The translations under genes were made by a program, and so were the position numbers. Below the pieces are notes generated by a model that was not told the origin of the DNA, ran no database searches, and saw only the letters and a program-made list of their open reading frames with translations. Below are positions 54,219 to 63,064 of a stretch of DNA of 64,000 nt, piece after piece. The stretch comes from Allopusillimonas ginsengisoli (GTDB lineage Bacteria; Pseudomonadota; Gammaproteobacteria; Burkholderiales; Burkholderiaceae_B). Numbering within the stretch: the first letter of the stretch is position 1; each line of letters begins with the position of its first letter. The stretch covers positions 1-64,000 of the forward strand of contig RAPG01000009.1 of assembly GCA_005239165.1 (NCBI GenBank), read 5' to 3'.

Positions 54219-55186
54219 ATGAAAACAAACGCACAGTCTTGATACTGGGCGCTACCGGCGGTATTGGTGGTGCCATTGCAGAGGCGCTGTTGCGGCACGG
54301 ATGGTCGGTTCGCGGGCTTGCGCGTAACATGCAAGCGGCCCAACGCAGCACGAACCTCAGCATTGATTGGCACCAGGGCGACGCAATGGACCGCGATGAT
54401 GTGAGCCGAGCCGCAACAGGTGTCTCGACCATTGTTCATGCCGTCAATCCGCAAGGCTATCGCAACTGGAGCGCATTGGTGCTGCCAATGATTGACAACA
54501 CGATCGCAGCTGCCCGCGTCGCAGGCGGGGCGCGGGTGGTCCTGCCGGGAACGATCTACAATTTCAATCCGGCAACCACGCCGGTGATCCATGCGAACAG
54601 TACGCAAGCGCCTCGCAGCCGAAAGGGTGCGATCCGGGTAGAACTCGAACACCGCCTGGAACTCGCTGCGCCAGAAGTGCCCAGCCTGATACTGCGTGCT
54701 GGCGATTTTTTTGGCCCAGGCATTCGTTCCAGTTGGTTTGCCCAAGCGATGGTCGCTCCCAACAAACCGCTCGAGCGTGTAACCGACGTGGCACGCGGGC
54801 CGGGGCACTCCTGGGCCTACCTGCCCGATCTGGCGGAAACCTTCGCCTGCTTGCTCGACATCACAGACCGCTTGTCTGCGTTCGAGCGCCTGCAGTTCGA
54901 AGGGCTTCATGATGCCAACGGAAGCGTTCTCTCTGATGCCTTGAACCATGTAGCGGGCCGCAGCCTGCGGCACCGCCGGTTCCCTTGGTGGCTAATGCAC
55001 GTACTCGCACCGTTTGGCGGGTTCCCCCGCGAGGCCTCTGAGCTTGCGCCCTACTGGCGACATTCAGTCCGCTTGGACAACCACCGCCTCACCGAGTTGC
55101 TCGGCGAAGAACCACGCACGCCACTGAACGACGCGATGGTCGCAACGCTTCGATCGATGAAGAGCCTTTCCAATGAACCGGGCTGA
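54219..55186 (+). CDS. NAD(P)-binding epimerase-like protein, probable frameshift at start
   Basis: The SDR-extended fold is clear from TVLILGATGGIGGAIAEALL onward, with an RWHQGDAMDRDD-like segment and VVLPGTIYNFNP. The reading frame has no ATG; it could start at TTG 54188. An ATG at 54219 with AAGGAAGGAA ahead gives MKTNAQS then a stop, and adding one base near 54236 makes MKTNAQ-VLILGATGG, a natural 322-residue protein. So either a TTG start or a one-base deletion. NAD-dependent sugar-nucleotide or steroid substrates are typical of the family; substrate unknown. Confidence 0.7.
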
Positions 55187-55284
55187 CCGATTGACAATAA
55201 AATTTTCCAGAGCAAAAGACTGCGCCATTCTTTTAACTCATATGAGGGTATCCGTATTCTCGATCAGGCACCCAAAATCGTCCG
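55187..55284. other. non-coding gap
   Basis: Short stretch after the epimerase-like gene. Nothing recognised. Confidence 0.35.
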
Positions 55285-55445
55285 TGGAGACACCCAACGC
55301 ATAAGATTATCTCTTCCCAGTCCTTGTCAGGATAGACGAAGATTGACAGCACTGGTCCAAATATTTCTTCGCGCATGGTGCGGGCGTTCGCATCGGCGAC
55401 TTGAATTAAGGCTGGCTCGACGAAATAGCCATTTGCATCGCAATG
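55285..55445 (-). pseudogene. 1-pyrroline-5-carboxylate dehydrogenase fragment
   Basis: The minus strand reads HCDANGYFVEPALIQVADAN then ARTMREEIFGPVLSIFVYPD KDWEEI. This is the conserved segment of glutamate-semialdehyde (P5C) dehydrogenase (the REEIFGPVL aldehyde dehydrogenase motif with the catalytic-site Glu/Phe region). Both flanks are unrelated, so only about 50 of roughly 540 residues remain. Relic. Confidence 0.75.
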
Positions 55446-55614
55446 CCCTCTTGCCTGAGATACAAAAAGGACGCCGTACGGGTTTATTGTTTCTCAGCAT
55501 ACGCTGGACCGCGGCGCGGGGAGCATTGTCATGCTGTTGCCTCAAAAACGTTTTGGAAGAGTGTTCGCCATAGGGGGCATGGTCCGCATAAGCTGAAAAC
55601 AAAAAAAACAGGCC
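55446..55614. other. non-coding debris
   Basis: No conserved frame recognised between the aldehyde dehydrogenase fragment and the racemase stop. Confidence 0.3.
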
Positions 55615-56781
55615 TCAAGAAGAAAGCTTCTGCATTTCGCTGTACAGGTCGGCCTTGCCCTCAAAGCCTATTCCGACCAGGTCGGGCATGGTGATGTAGC
55701 TGTTCTCGACCTTGACGCCATCGGGAAAGCCGCCAAATGGCTGAAACAGGTCAGGATAAGATTCGTTGCCCCCCAACCCCAGCCCCGCTGCGATATTCAG
55801 CGACATTTGGTGCCCGCCATGCGGCACACAACGGCTGGGCGACCAACCGTGCTCGTTCAACATGTCTAGCGTACGCAGGTACTCAACCAGCCCGTAGCTC
55901 AGCGCGCAGTCGAACTGGAGCCAATCGCGATCAGCACGCATGCCACCATATCGAATTAAATTTCGGGCGTCCTGCATGGAAAACAGGTTTTCGCCAGTGG
56001 CCATGGGGTTTTTGTAATAGCTGCGCAGTGTGGCCTGCAACTCAAAGTCTAGAGGGTCGCCCGGCTCTTCATACCAGAACAGGTCGTACTGAGACAAGGC
56101 TTTGGCATATGCGATGGCGGTATCCAGATCGAAGCGCCCATTGGCGTCGACACACAGCCTTTGGCCGTCTTGCAGAACGCTTAGTATGGAATCAATGCGG
56201 CGCAGGTCTTCGTCAAGGGTAGCGCCCCCAATTTTTTTCTTTACGACCGTATAGCCACGATCCAGATAGCTGCGCATTTCATCTTTCAGCTTGCCGTGAT
56301 CCTGCCCGGGGTAATAGTAGCCACCCGCGGCATAGACAAAAACCTTGCGGTTTGGCTGGCCGTTTCCGTATTCATCGGCCAAGTACTGAAACAAGGGTTT
56401 GTTTGCAATCTTTGCCACCGCATCCCAAACCGCCATGTCTATGGTGCCGATGGCCACCGAGCGCTCGCCGTGGCCTCCCGGTTTTTCGTTGGTGTACATG
56501 CAATCCCATATCTTGTGCGGGTCAAGGTTGTCGCCTGCGTCATTCACCAGGCTGGACGGCTCGGCGGCGAGGATACGGGGGATGAAACGCTCGCGCATCA
56601 GATTACCCTGGCCGTAGCGCCCGTTTGAGTTGAAGCCGTAGCCCACTACGGGCTTGCCATCACGAATTACGTCCGTCATGACGGCCACAAGACTGAGCGT
56701 CATTTTACTGAAATCGATATAGGCATTTCGGATGGATGAGCTGATAGGCAGAGTTACTTCGCGAATTTCCAGGATTTTCAT
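55615..56781 (-). CDS. mandelate racemase/muconate lactonizing-type enolase
   Basis: About 388 residues of the enolase superfamily MR group. Catalytic KxK is VVKKKIGGATLDEDL, the metal-binding acids lie in CVDANGRFDLDTA, LFWYEEPGDPLDFE and MATGENLFSMQDARNLIRYG, and a His-Asp-like dyad should lie near CVPHGGHQMSLN. It abstracts an alpha-proton from a carboxylate substrate, typically an aldonic or aldaric acid. The ATG at 56781 gives MKILEIREVTLP; ATG 56799 (MEQNFS) is possible. Divergent from a LysR gene, its probable regulator. Confidence 0.87.
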   Translation of the reverse strand: MKILEIREVTLPISSSIRNAYIDFSKMTLSLVAVMTDVIRDGKPVVGYGFNSNGRYGQGNLMRERFIPRILAAEPSSLVNDAGDNLDPHKIWDCMYTNEKPGGHGERSVAIGTIDMAVWDAVAKIANKPLFQYLADEYGNGQPNRKVFVYAAGGYYYPGQDHGKLKDEMRSYLDRGYTVVKKKIGGATLDEDLRRIDSILSVLQDGQRLCVDANGRFDLDTAIAYAKALSQYDLFWYEEPGDPLDFELQATLRSYYKNPMATGENLFSMQDARNLIRYGGMRADRDWLQFDCALSYGLVEYLRTLDMLNEHGWSPSRCVPHGGHQMSLNIAAGLGLGGNESYPDLFQPFGGFPDGVKVENSYITMPDLVGIGFEGKADLYSEMQKLSS

Positions 56782-56911
56782 GCTGAAGTTTTGTTCCATA
56801 AAAATAAATTAGGCAACGTGATTTGCCGTCTATGCAGACAGGATAACCACACGGAAGCTAGGCTTTATTCACTTATAATTAATTCATTATTGTTTTTTAT
56901 TGAATAATGAT

Positions 56912-57817
56912 ATGGAATCTGCCTTGTCGTTCTTCGTGCTGCTGGCTCAGCACAAGAACCTGTCAGCCGTGGCCCGCATTCTCGACATTACGCCGCCAGC
57001 CGCTACCCGCAAGCTGATGCAGCTGGAAAACCGTCTGGGCGTCCGGCTGGCCAATCGAACCACGCGCAGCATCAGCCTAACCAGCGAAGGCGAGTTGTTT
57101 CTGGTGCAGGCCAAGCGCATTCTGGCCGACATCAAAACCATGGAAGATTCGGTTTCCAATCATCGCCAACAACCTCGGGGCCTGTTGCGCATCAATGCCA
57201 GCCTGGGTTTTGGTCGCAGGCGTATTTCGGCACTGGCATCAAAGTTCGCCCTGAAGTTTCCCGACATTGAACTCGACCTGCAGGTGACCGACAAGCCGGT
57301 CGACCTTGTGGCCAATAATATTGATGTGGCCATACGCTTTGGCACGCTGCCCGACCGGCGTCTGGTGGCCCGCCGCCTGCTAAGTAATCGGCGGTTCCTG
57401 TGCGCCTCGCCCAAGTACCTGAAAAAGCACGGCGAACCGCAAAAGCTTGCTGACCTTGCACAGCATCGCTGCATCATCCACAACCAGAATGACGAAGCGC
57501 ACGGCATCTGGCGTTTCACTTATCAACAACTTGCAGAAGTGGTCAAGGTCAGCGCAGCCATGTCGAGCAACGACGGCGATATTGCACTTGGCTGGACGCT
57601 GGAGGGCCACGGCATCATGATTCGCTCAGAATGGGATTTAAATAAATATGTGGCGGCCCGGCGCCTGAAAATCATTCTGCCCGAATTCACGCTGGAACCT
57701 GCCGACCTGTTCCTGTACTACCCCAGTCGGCAAAACCTGCCGGCCAGAGTGCGCGTGTTCATCGATTTTTTGATTAGTGAGTTCGAACCTGTATTGCCTG
57801 CAGAAAACGCTCGGTAA
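56912..57817 (+). CDS. LysR-family transcriptional regulator
   Basis: About 301 residues. N-terminal HTH: MESALSFFVLLAQHKNLSAV, LDITPPAATRKLMQLENRLG, LANRTTRSISLTSEGELF. The GFGRRRISALASKFALKFPD segment and the end PARVRVFIDFLISEF are typical of the CrgA/DmlR-like LysR group. The TTG at 56900 is an upstream alternative start. Divergent from the enolase-superfamily gene. Confidence 0.9.
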   Translation: MESALSFFVLLAQHKNLSAVARILDITPPAATRKLMQLENRLGVRLANRTTRSISLTSEGELFLVQAKRILADIKTMEDSVSNHRQQPRGLLRINASLGFGRRRISALASKFALKFPDIELDLQVTDKPVDLVANNIDVAIRFGTLPDRRLVARRLLSNRRFLCASPKYLKKHGEPQKLADLAQHRCIIHNQNDEAHGIWRFTYQQLAEVVKVSAAMSSNDGDIALGWTLEGHGIMIRSEWDLNKYVAARRLKIILPEFTLEPADLFLYYPSRQNLPARVRVFIDFLISEFEPVLPAENAR

Positions 57818-57906
57818 TATCAACTGACAGGCTGTTTTCAACACAGGCATATTCTACGCAGCCCATCGTTGATGACAAAACGCACACACTAATCTAGACT
57901 TTTAGT

Positions 57907-58200
57907 ATGAAACCATTCCGGTGGAGCCCCACAAAGGGCGATGCGCCTAAGGCTGAACGCGGCATATCGTTCGAAGCGATTGTAGTCGCCATCGAATCCG
58001 GTGGGCTGCTCGACATTTTGGCTCATCCAAATGTGGCCAAATATCCCAGACAGCAGATTCTGGTTGTCGGCTACGAAGGTTACGTCTATTTGATACCGTA
58101 TGTCGAAGAAGACACCTACCTTTTTTTAAAAACCATTATCCCCGGCCGTAAAGCCACACGAGACTATCTGCATCAAGGTGAATCTGATGCCCAAAACTGA
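57907..58200 (+). CDS. BrnT-like toxin of a TA pair
   Basis: A 97-residue protein resembling BrnT-type RNase toxins: FRWSPTKGDAPKAERGISFE AIVVAIESGGLLDILAHPN, then ILVVGYEGYVYLIPYVEE and LKTIIPGRKATRDYL. The ISFEEAxxxF-like segment and the R-K near the C-terminus fit the family, though the N-terminal WDxxK is altered. Its stop overlaps the antitoxin start by 14 bases. Confidence 0.75.
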   Translation: MKPFRWSPTKGDAPKAERGISFEAIVVAIESGGLLDILAHPNVAKYPRQQILVVGYEGYVYLIPYVEEDTYLFLKTIIPGRKATRDYLHQGESDAQN

Positions 58201-58453
58201 CAGCTACGAACACGATATTTTGGCTGCTTATGATGCAGGCCAACTCAAGTCTGTTGCAAGCAAAAGCGAACTGGCAAGTATCCGGTCGGCCGCTCGTGCA
58301 ACAGCCATCAAGGATAAACGCGTCAATATCCGTCTGTCGTCCGGCGACTTAAACGATATTCAAGTCAGAGCACTTGAAGAAGGTATTCCATATCAAACGC
58401 TGATTGCCAGCGTGCTACACAAGTACGTCACCGGTCGATTGCAAGAACGTTAA
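58187..58453 (+). CDS. CopG/BrnA-like antitoxin
   Basis: An 88-residue protein starting MPKTDSYEHDILAAYDAGQL (ATG 58187; an in-frame ATG at 58178 lies three codons earlier). The middle RVNIRLSSGDLNDIQVRALE EGIPYQTLIASVLHKYVTGR is a ribbon-helix-helix, the DNA-binding and toxin-neutralising part. It pairs with the toxin at 57907 and probably autorepresses the operon. Confidence 0.8.
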   Translation: MPKTDSYEHDILAAYDAGQLKSVASKSELASIRSAARATAIKDKRVNIRLSSGDLNDIQVRALEEGIPYQTLIASVLHKYVTGRLQER

Positions 58454-58966
58454 GCCGTCTCGTACTCGAACGCCGACAAGTTAAAACAAAACCAGGCTAT
58501 CCGAAAGTCCCAGATAAAGGCTGCCATCCCCTGGACAGTGCGACCGCCGTAACGCCCACATACATAATCGACCAACAGCAACAGATCGATGCGCACACGG
58601 GGTTCTCACGCCTGGCGGCCAAGGCACTGACCGAACGCCGGTGCGTCAATCGCACGCTATAAAGCAACAGGTGTAGGGAAAATTGCGCCTGCGGCACTGA
58701 TAAATTGATTCAAGCCAGCGTGCAGGGCTTCCCGGCCGCAGCGAGCGGCCACTCAACCCTGAAAATCAGCAGCCCCAACTTCGTGATGAAATTTGCGGGT
58801 TAGTGGTGCTCGAAGAGTCGAGCACAGCAATGAAGCTACAACAAAGCACATAGCGTATTTATTTTTGCTCGTTTCGAATGTATACTTTTGTATTCATTGG
58901 ACAGCATGCCCTAGATCCTCGGTCTTGGTCGTAACGCTCTCACGTCCGTTTTACTCAGGAGGCAGG
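58454..58966. other. unassigned stretch upstream of tcuA
   Basis: About 510 bases. A plus-strand frame (about 58500-58665) gives ATAVTPTYIIDQQQQIDAHT then GFSRLAAKALTERRCVNRTL, which looks protein-like but I cannot place it. The part 58850-58960 is A/T-rich and should contain the promoter of tcuA. Confidence 0.3.
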
Positions 58967-60403
58967 GTGAAAAACTCGCCAGACTATGATGTTTTAGTGA
59001 TTGGCGGCGGCAATGCCGCCCTGTGTGCCGCACTGACCGCCCGCGAAGCAGGTGCATCTGTTCTCATGCTGGAATCTGCCCCTAAAGAATGGCGTGGCGG
59101 CAACTCCATTCACACTCGCAATCTGCGCTGCATGCACGACGAGCCTCAAGACGTGCTGGTAGAGGCGTATCCAGAAGAGGAATACTGGCAAGACCTGCTC
59201 AAAGTAACTGGTGGCATTACCAACGAACACCTTGCACGACTTGTGATACGCAGCACCGCAACCTGTCGCGACTGGATGCGCACACACGGCGTCAATTTCC
59301 AGAACCCGTTGTCAGGCGCCTTGCACGTTGCCCGAACCAACGCCTTTTTTATGGGTGGTGGCAAGGCGCTGGTCAACGCGTATTTCCGCAGTGCGCAAAA
59401 TCTGGGCGTGGATGTGCGGTACAACGCCCCCGTAGACGCCATTGAACTTGACGACGGGCGCTTCGTTGCAGCGCGCATTGGCTCAGAGCGCATCACCGCG
59501 CGCTCCTGTGTGCTGGCCGCAGGCGGTTTCGAATCTAATCGCGAATGGCTGCGCGAAGCCTGGGGCCAGAACGAACGGGGCGAATGGCCAGCCGACAACT
59601 TCCTGATCCGTGGCACACGCTTTAACCAGGGCGTGCTGCTGCGCTATATGCTGGACGCCGGCGCAGATGCCATCGGCGATCCTGCTCAATCTCACTGTGT
59701 CGCCATCGACGCACGAGCCCCCTTATACGATGGGGGCATCTGCACGCGCATAGACTGCGTCTCTCTGGGCGTGGTGGTAAATCTCAACGCCGAACGGTTC
59801 TACGACGAGGGTGAAGACTTTTGGCCTAAGCGCTATGCCATCTGGGGCCGGCTGGTCGCGCATCAACCCAACCAGATCGCCTACTCCATCATTGACAGCC
59901 AGGCCGTAGGCAGCTTCATGCCTCCGGTCTTTCCTGGCACGCGCGCCGACTCACTATCAGAACTGGCACAGAAGCTGGGGCTGGACCAAGATCGTTTTGT
60001 AAGCACGGTGGAGTCGTATAACGCCGCCTGTCGTGTTGGCACGTTCGACCACACCATTTTGGATGACTGCCACACTGAAGGTCTGGCGATACAGAAAACA
60101 CATTGGGCGCGCCCGATAGACACTGGCCCCTTCTTTGCTTATCCATTGCGGCCTGGAATCACGTTCACGTACTTGGGGCTTAAGGTCAACGACGATGCTG
60201 CAGTGCACTTTAACGGTCAGCCCAGCGACAACCTTTTCGTAGCCGGAGAAATGATGGCGGGCAACGTACTGGGCAAGGGTTATACCGCCGGGGTCGGCAT
60301 GTCCATCGGCACCGCTTTCGGTCGCATCGCCGGTGACCGTGCAGCAACGGCAGCCCTTAATAAAACGAATAATCCTGCAGGAGCACAGCGTGACGCCGCT
60401 TAA
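58967..60403 (+). CDS. tcuA: tricarballylate dehydrogenase-like flavoprotein TcuA
   Basis: About 478 residues of the FAD-dependent fumarate-reductase/succinate-dehydrogenase flavoprotein type. FAD motif [23 protein letters not shown], then [32 protein letters not shown] and the C-terminal [20 protein letters not shown]. TcuA oxidises tricarballylate to cis-aconitate; related proteins act on other polycarboxylates, so substrate is inferred. The GTG at 58967 with AGGAGGCAGG ahead is preferred over the open frame to 58793. The stop overlaps tcuB by 14 bases. Confidence 0.85.
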   Translation: MKNSPDYDVLVIGGGNAALCAALTAREAGASVLMLESAPKEWRGGNSIHTRNLRCMHDEPQDVLVEAYPEEEYWQDLLKVTGGITNEHLARLVIRSTATCRDWMRTHGVNFQNPLSGALHVARTNAFFMGGGKALVNAYFRSAQNLGVDVRYNAPVDAIELDDGRFVAARIGSERITARSCVLAAGGFESNREWLREAWGQNERGEWPADNFLIRGTRFNQGVLLRYMLDAGADAIGDPAQSHCVAIDARAPLYDGGICTRIDCVSLGVVVNLNAERFYDEGEDFWPKRYAIWGRLVAHQPNQIAYSIIDSQAVGSFMPPVFPGTRADSLSELAQKLGLDQDRFVSTVESYNAACRVGTFDHTILDDCHTEGLAIQKTHWARPIDTGPFFAYPLRPGITFTYLGLKVNDDAAVHFNGQPSDNLFVAGEMMAGNVLGKGYTAGVGMSIGTAFGRIAGDRAATAALNKTNNPAGAQRDAA

Positions 60404-61615
60404 TCAATTGACTCAAGAGGCCCAGTCGCTGGCGGTTACGTCAGATTCCACCCCTCATCCCTCCCCCACTGTTCACGATGCCGCCTGTAATGGCACAGCC
60501 ACGACATTAGGGCTTTTGACGGACAACGAAGCTGAAGTGGATCGAATTTTGCAGATCTGCAATGCCTGCCGCTATTGCGAAGGTTTCTGCGCAGTCTTTC
60601 CGGCCATGACGCGCCGCCTGGAGTTCGGCAAGGCCGATATCAACTATCTGTCCAACCTGTGCCACAACTGCGGGGACTGCCTGCATGCATGCCAGTACGC
60701 GCCTCCACACGAGTTCGCCGTTAACGTGCCGCAGGCAATGGCGAAGGTGCGTGCACAAACCTATACAGACTACGCCTGGCCACCGGCCTTGGGGGTGCTG
60801 TACAAAAAAATGGGCTGACGGTGTCGCTAGCGACCGCAGCCGGTTTAATCTTGTTCTTGGTGCTCGCCCTGGTACTAACAGGCAGCCTCATCCATGAACC
60901 ACTCGCCGGCAACTTTTATGCCATATTTCCACACAATATGATGGCGCTGATGTTTGGCGCGGTTTTTGGTTTTGCCATCTTCGCACTTGCCATGGGTGTC
61001 AGAAAATTCTGGCATGAAGTGAAGCCCGGACGGGCAAGTGGAACCGCCATTGCTGAAACCACCAGCGATGTCTTGCGCTTGCGTTATCTGGACGGAGGCC
61101 ATGGCAAGGGTTGCAACAATGAAGATGATGCCTTCACCTTGTGGCGTAAGCGCTTTCATCATTTCACGTTTTATGGCTTTATGCTTTGCTTTGCTGCCAC
61201 CAGCGTGGCAACGCTTTACCACTATCTGCTTGATTTTCATGCGCCCTATCCTTTCTTCAGCGTCCCGGTCATTCTGGGTACCTTGGGCGGAATTGGTCTT
61301 TTGATTGGTCCTGCCGGCCTGCTGTGGTTAAACATCAAACGTCATCCTTTGCACGGCGATGCAGAACAAAAGCCCATGGACCGAGGCTTTATCGTATTAC
61401 TGTTCATAATCAGCCTGACCGGTCTGATGCTGCTCGGATGGCGCGACACCCGTTATATGGGTCTGCTGCTGGCCATACATCTGGGCTTTGTCATGGCTCT
61501 GTTCCTCACCATGCCTTATGGCAAGTTCGCCCACGGCATATTCCGCAGCGCAGCCCTGCTAAAGTGGGCAATAGAAAAACGGCAACCCGTAAATCTGAAA
61601 TCAAGCTCCGACTAA
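60390..61615 (+). CDS. tcuB: TcuB, iron-sulfur/cytochrome b-type electron carrier, frameshifted at A7
   Basis: TcuB re-oxidises TcuA and passes electrons to the membrane. Residues from GTG 60390 carry two Cys clusters ([22 protein letters not shown]) and end ...LGVLYKKMG, stop. The membrane part, [20 protein letters not shown] then six helices ([34 protein letters not shown]), is in the next frame. The junction is a run of seven A (60804-60810): eight would read YKKNGLTV, the family sequence, giving a 408-residue protein. The run is also a -1 slippery sequence. No third Tcu component (TcuC transporter) follows. Confidence 0.8.
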
Positions 61616-61789
61616 GCCTAAAGGAGCACCCACGCGGTGTTCCCCTTTTTCCCGCAATCCCCACTGTAAAACCCAGCGTCTTAGTGTCATCCCCATATTG
61701 ACACGCTTAATAACATCTCACTAGAATGTTCTATCTCTAAGAATACACGTTCTCTCAGAAAGAACTTAAATCAGCGTCACGGAGGAAAA

Positions 61790-62176
61790 ATGGGAGACAC
61801 AGAGACCGCAAACAGCGGCGCATCATTAGCACAGCACTTTGCGCACGTCGCCGCCGGCCATGCCCGGAATCGATCTGTCAATGCCATCGTGCTCCTGCAG
61901 TTTGAACAGGCTCAGCTCCTGCTACAAATTCAAGACGGGTGCGTGATCCAAGTTCTTGATACCTTCCCGCCGCTATCCTCCTGGGATTTCGCAATCAAGG
62001 CCGACGCCGAAGTCTGGTCACGATTCTGGCAAGTCATGCCCGAGGCCGGCAGCCACGATATTTTCGCCTTGGCCAAAAGCGGCCATATGCGCATAGAAGG
62101 AAATTTGCATCCACTTATGGCTCATCTTCAATACATGAAAGACCTGCTGGCATTGGGCCGGAGGGCTTCTGAATGA
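61790..62176 (+). CDS. SCP2-like small protein
   Basis: A 128-residue protein resembling sterol-carrier-protein-2-like domains: WDFAIKADAEVWSRFWQVMP, FALAKSGHMRIEGNLHPLM, HLQYMKDLLALGRRASE. The W-F-A-x-x-W and RIEGNxxPLMxxLxYxxxLL pattern is typical. In such clusters these proteins may bind a hydrophobic ligand. Its stop overlaps the hydrolase start by four bases (ATGA), so the two are coupled. GGAGG precedes the ATG. Family assignment moderate. Confidence 0.65.
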   Translation: MGDTETANSGASLAQHFAHVAAGHARNRSVNAIVLLQFEQAQLLLQIQDGCVIQVLDTFPPLSSWDFAIKADAEVWSRFWQVMPEAGSHDIFALAKSGHMRIEGNLHPLMAHLQYMKDLLALGRRASE

Positions 62177-63039
62177 CCGCGCACATTGAACCCATTACAG
62201 GCCGCTACGTGTCGTTCGATGTCGCAGGCAAACGATGCAGAGTCTATTTTGAAGAAACGGGCGAAGGTATTCCATTGGTCTGCCTGCATACGGCGGGAGC
62301 CGACAACCGTCAGTATCGCCACATGCTGTGCGACCCGGACATCACCAGCCAATACAGGGTGCTGGCGTTTGACATGCCCTGGCATGGCAAGTCATACCCA
62401 CCGGAAGGCTGGCAAGACACAGAATATCGGCTCACAACCGAACTCTACGTAGAAACCATTTTGTCGTTCTGCCGGGCGCTGGACCTCGACGCCCCAGTCC
62501 TTATCGGGTGCTCTATCGGGGGGCGCATCGTTCTTCAGCTGGCCAACGACCATGGCGCTAAATTTCGGGCCCTGATCGGTGTTGAAAGCGCCGACTACCA
62601 GCAGCCCTGGTATGACACGTCATGGCTACATCGGGGTGACGTGCACGGCGGCGAAGTTTGTGCCGCGCTGGTTTCAGGGCTGGTAGCTCCCCAATCCCCT
62701 GCCTTGCACCGGCACGAAACACTGTGGCAGTACATGCAAGGCGGGCCTGGCGTCTTTCGTGGCGATCTGTATTTCTATCGCGTAGACAGCGATCTTCGCG
62801 GCAAGCTGAACAACATTGATACTAAACGTTGTCCGCTATATCTACTGACAGGCGAATACGATTTCTCCTGCTCGCCCGCCGACACATTACGCACCGCTGA
62901 CGCCATACCGGGTGCCAACGTGACCATCATGTCTGAAGTTGGCCACTTCCCCATGAGCGAAAACCCACAGCAATTTCGCAAATATCTTATGCCTGTCCTG
63001 GAAGAAATCCGTGACGGCACAACTGCTCTACCGGCTTGA
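62173..63039 (+). CDS. alpha/beta hydrolase
   Basis: A 288-residue alpha/beta-fold hydrolase. VCLHTAGADNRQYRHML is the oxyanion region, LIGCSIGGRIVLQLAND contains the nucleophile elbow G-x-S-x-G-type (Ser in GCSIGG), and EVGHFPMSENPQQF carries the catalytic His. It resembles enol-lactone/ester hydrolases such as 3-oxoadipate enol-lactonase-like enzymes. Between an SCP2-like protein and an ABC binding protein, it may process the imported substrate. Confidence 0.85.
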   Translation: MTAHIEPITGRYVSFDVAGKRCRVYFEETGEGIPLVCLHTAGADNRQYRHMLCDPDITSQYRVLAFDMPWHGKSYPPEGWQDTEYRLTTELYVETILSFCRALDLDAPVLIGCSIGGRIVLQLANDHGAKFRALIGVESADYQQPWYDTSWLHRGDVHGGEVCAALVSGLVAPQSPALHRHETLWQYMQGGPGVFRGDLYFYRVDSDLRGKLNNIDTKRCPLYLLTGEYDFSCSPADTLRTADAIPGANVTIMSEVGHFPMSENPQQFRKYLMPVLEEIRDGTTALPA

Positions 63040-63064
63040 ACCGGACTATTCTTGGAGACTACAC

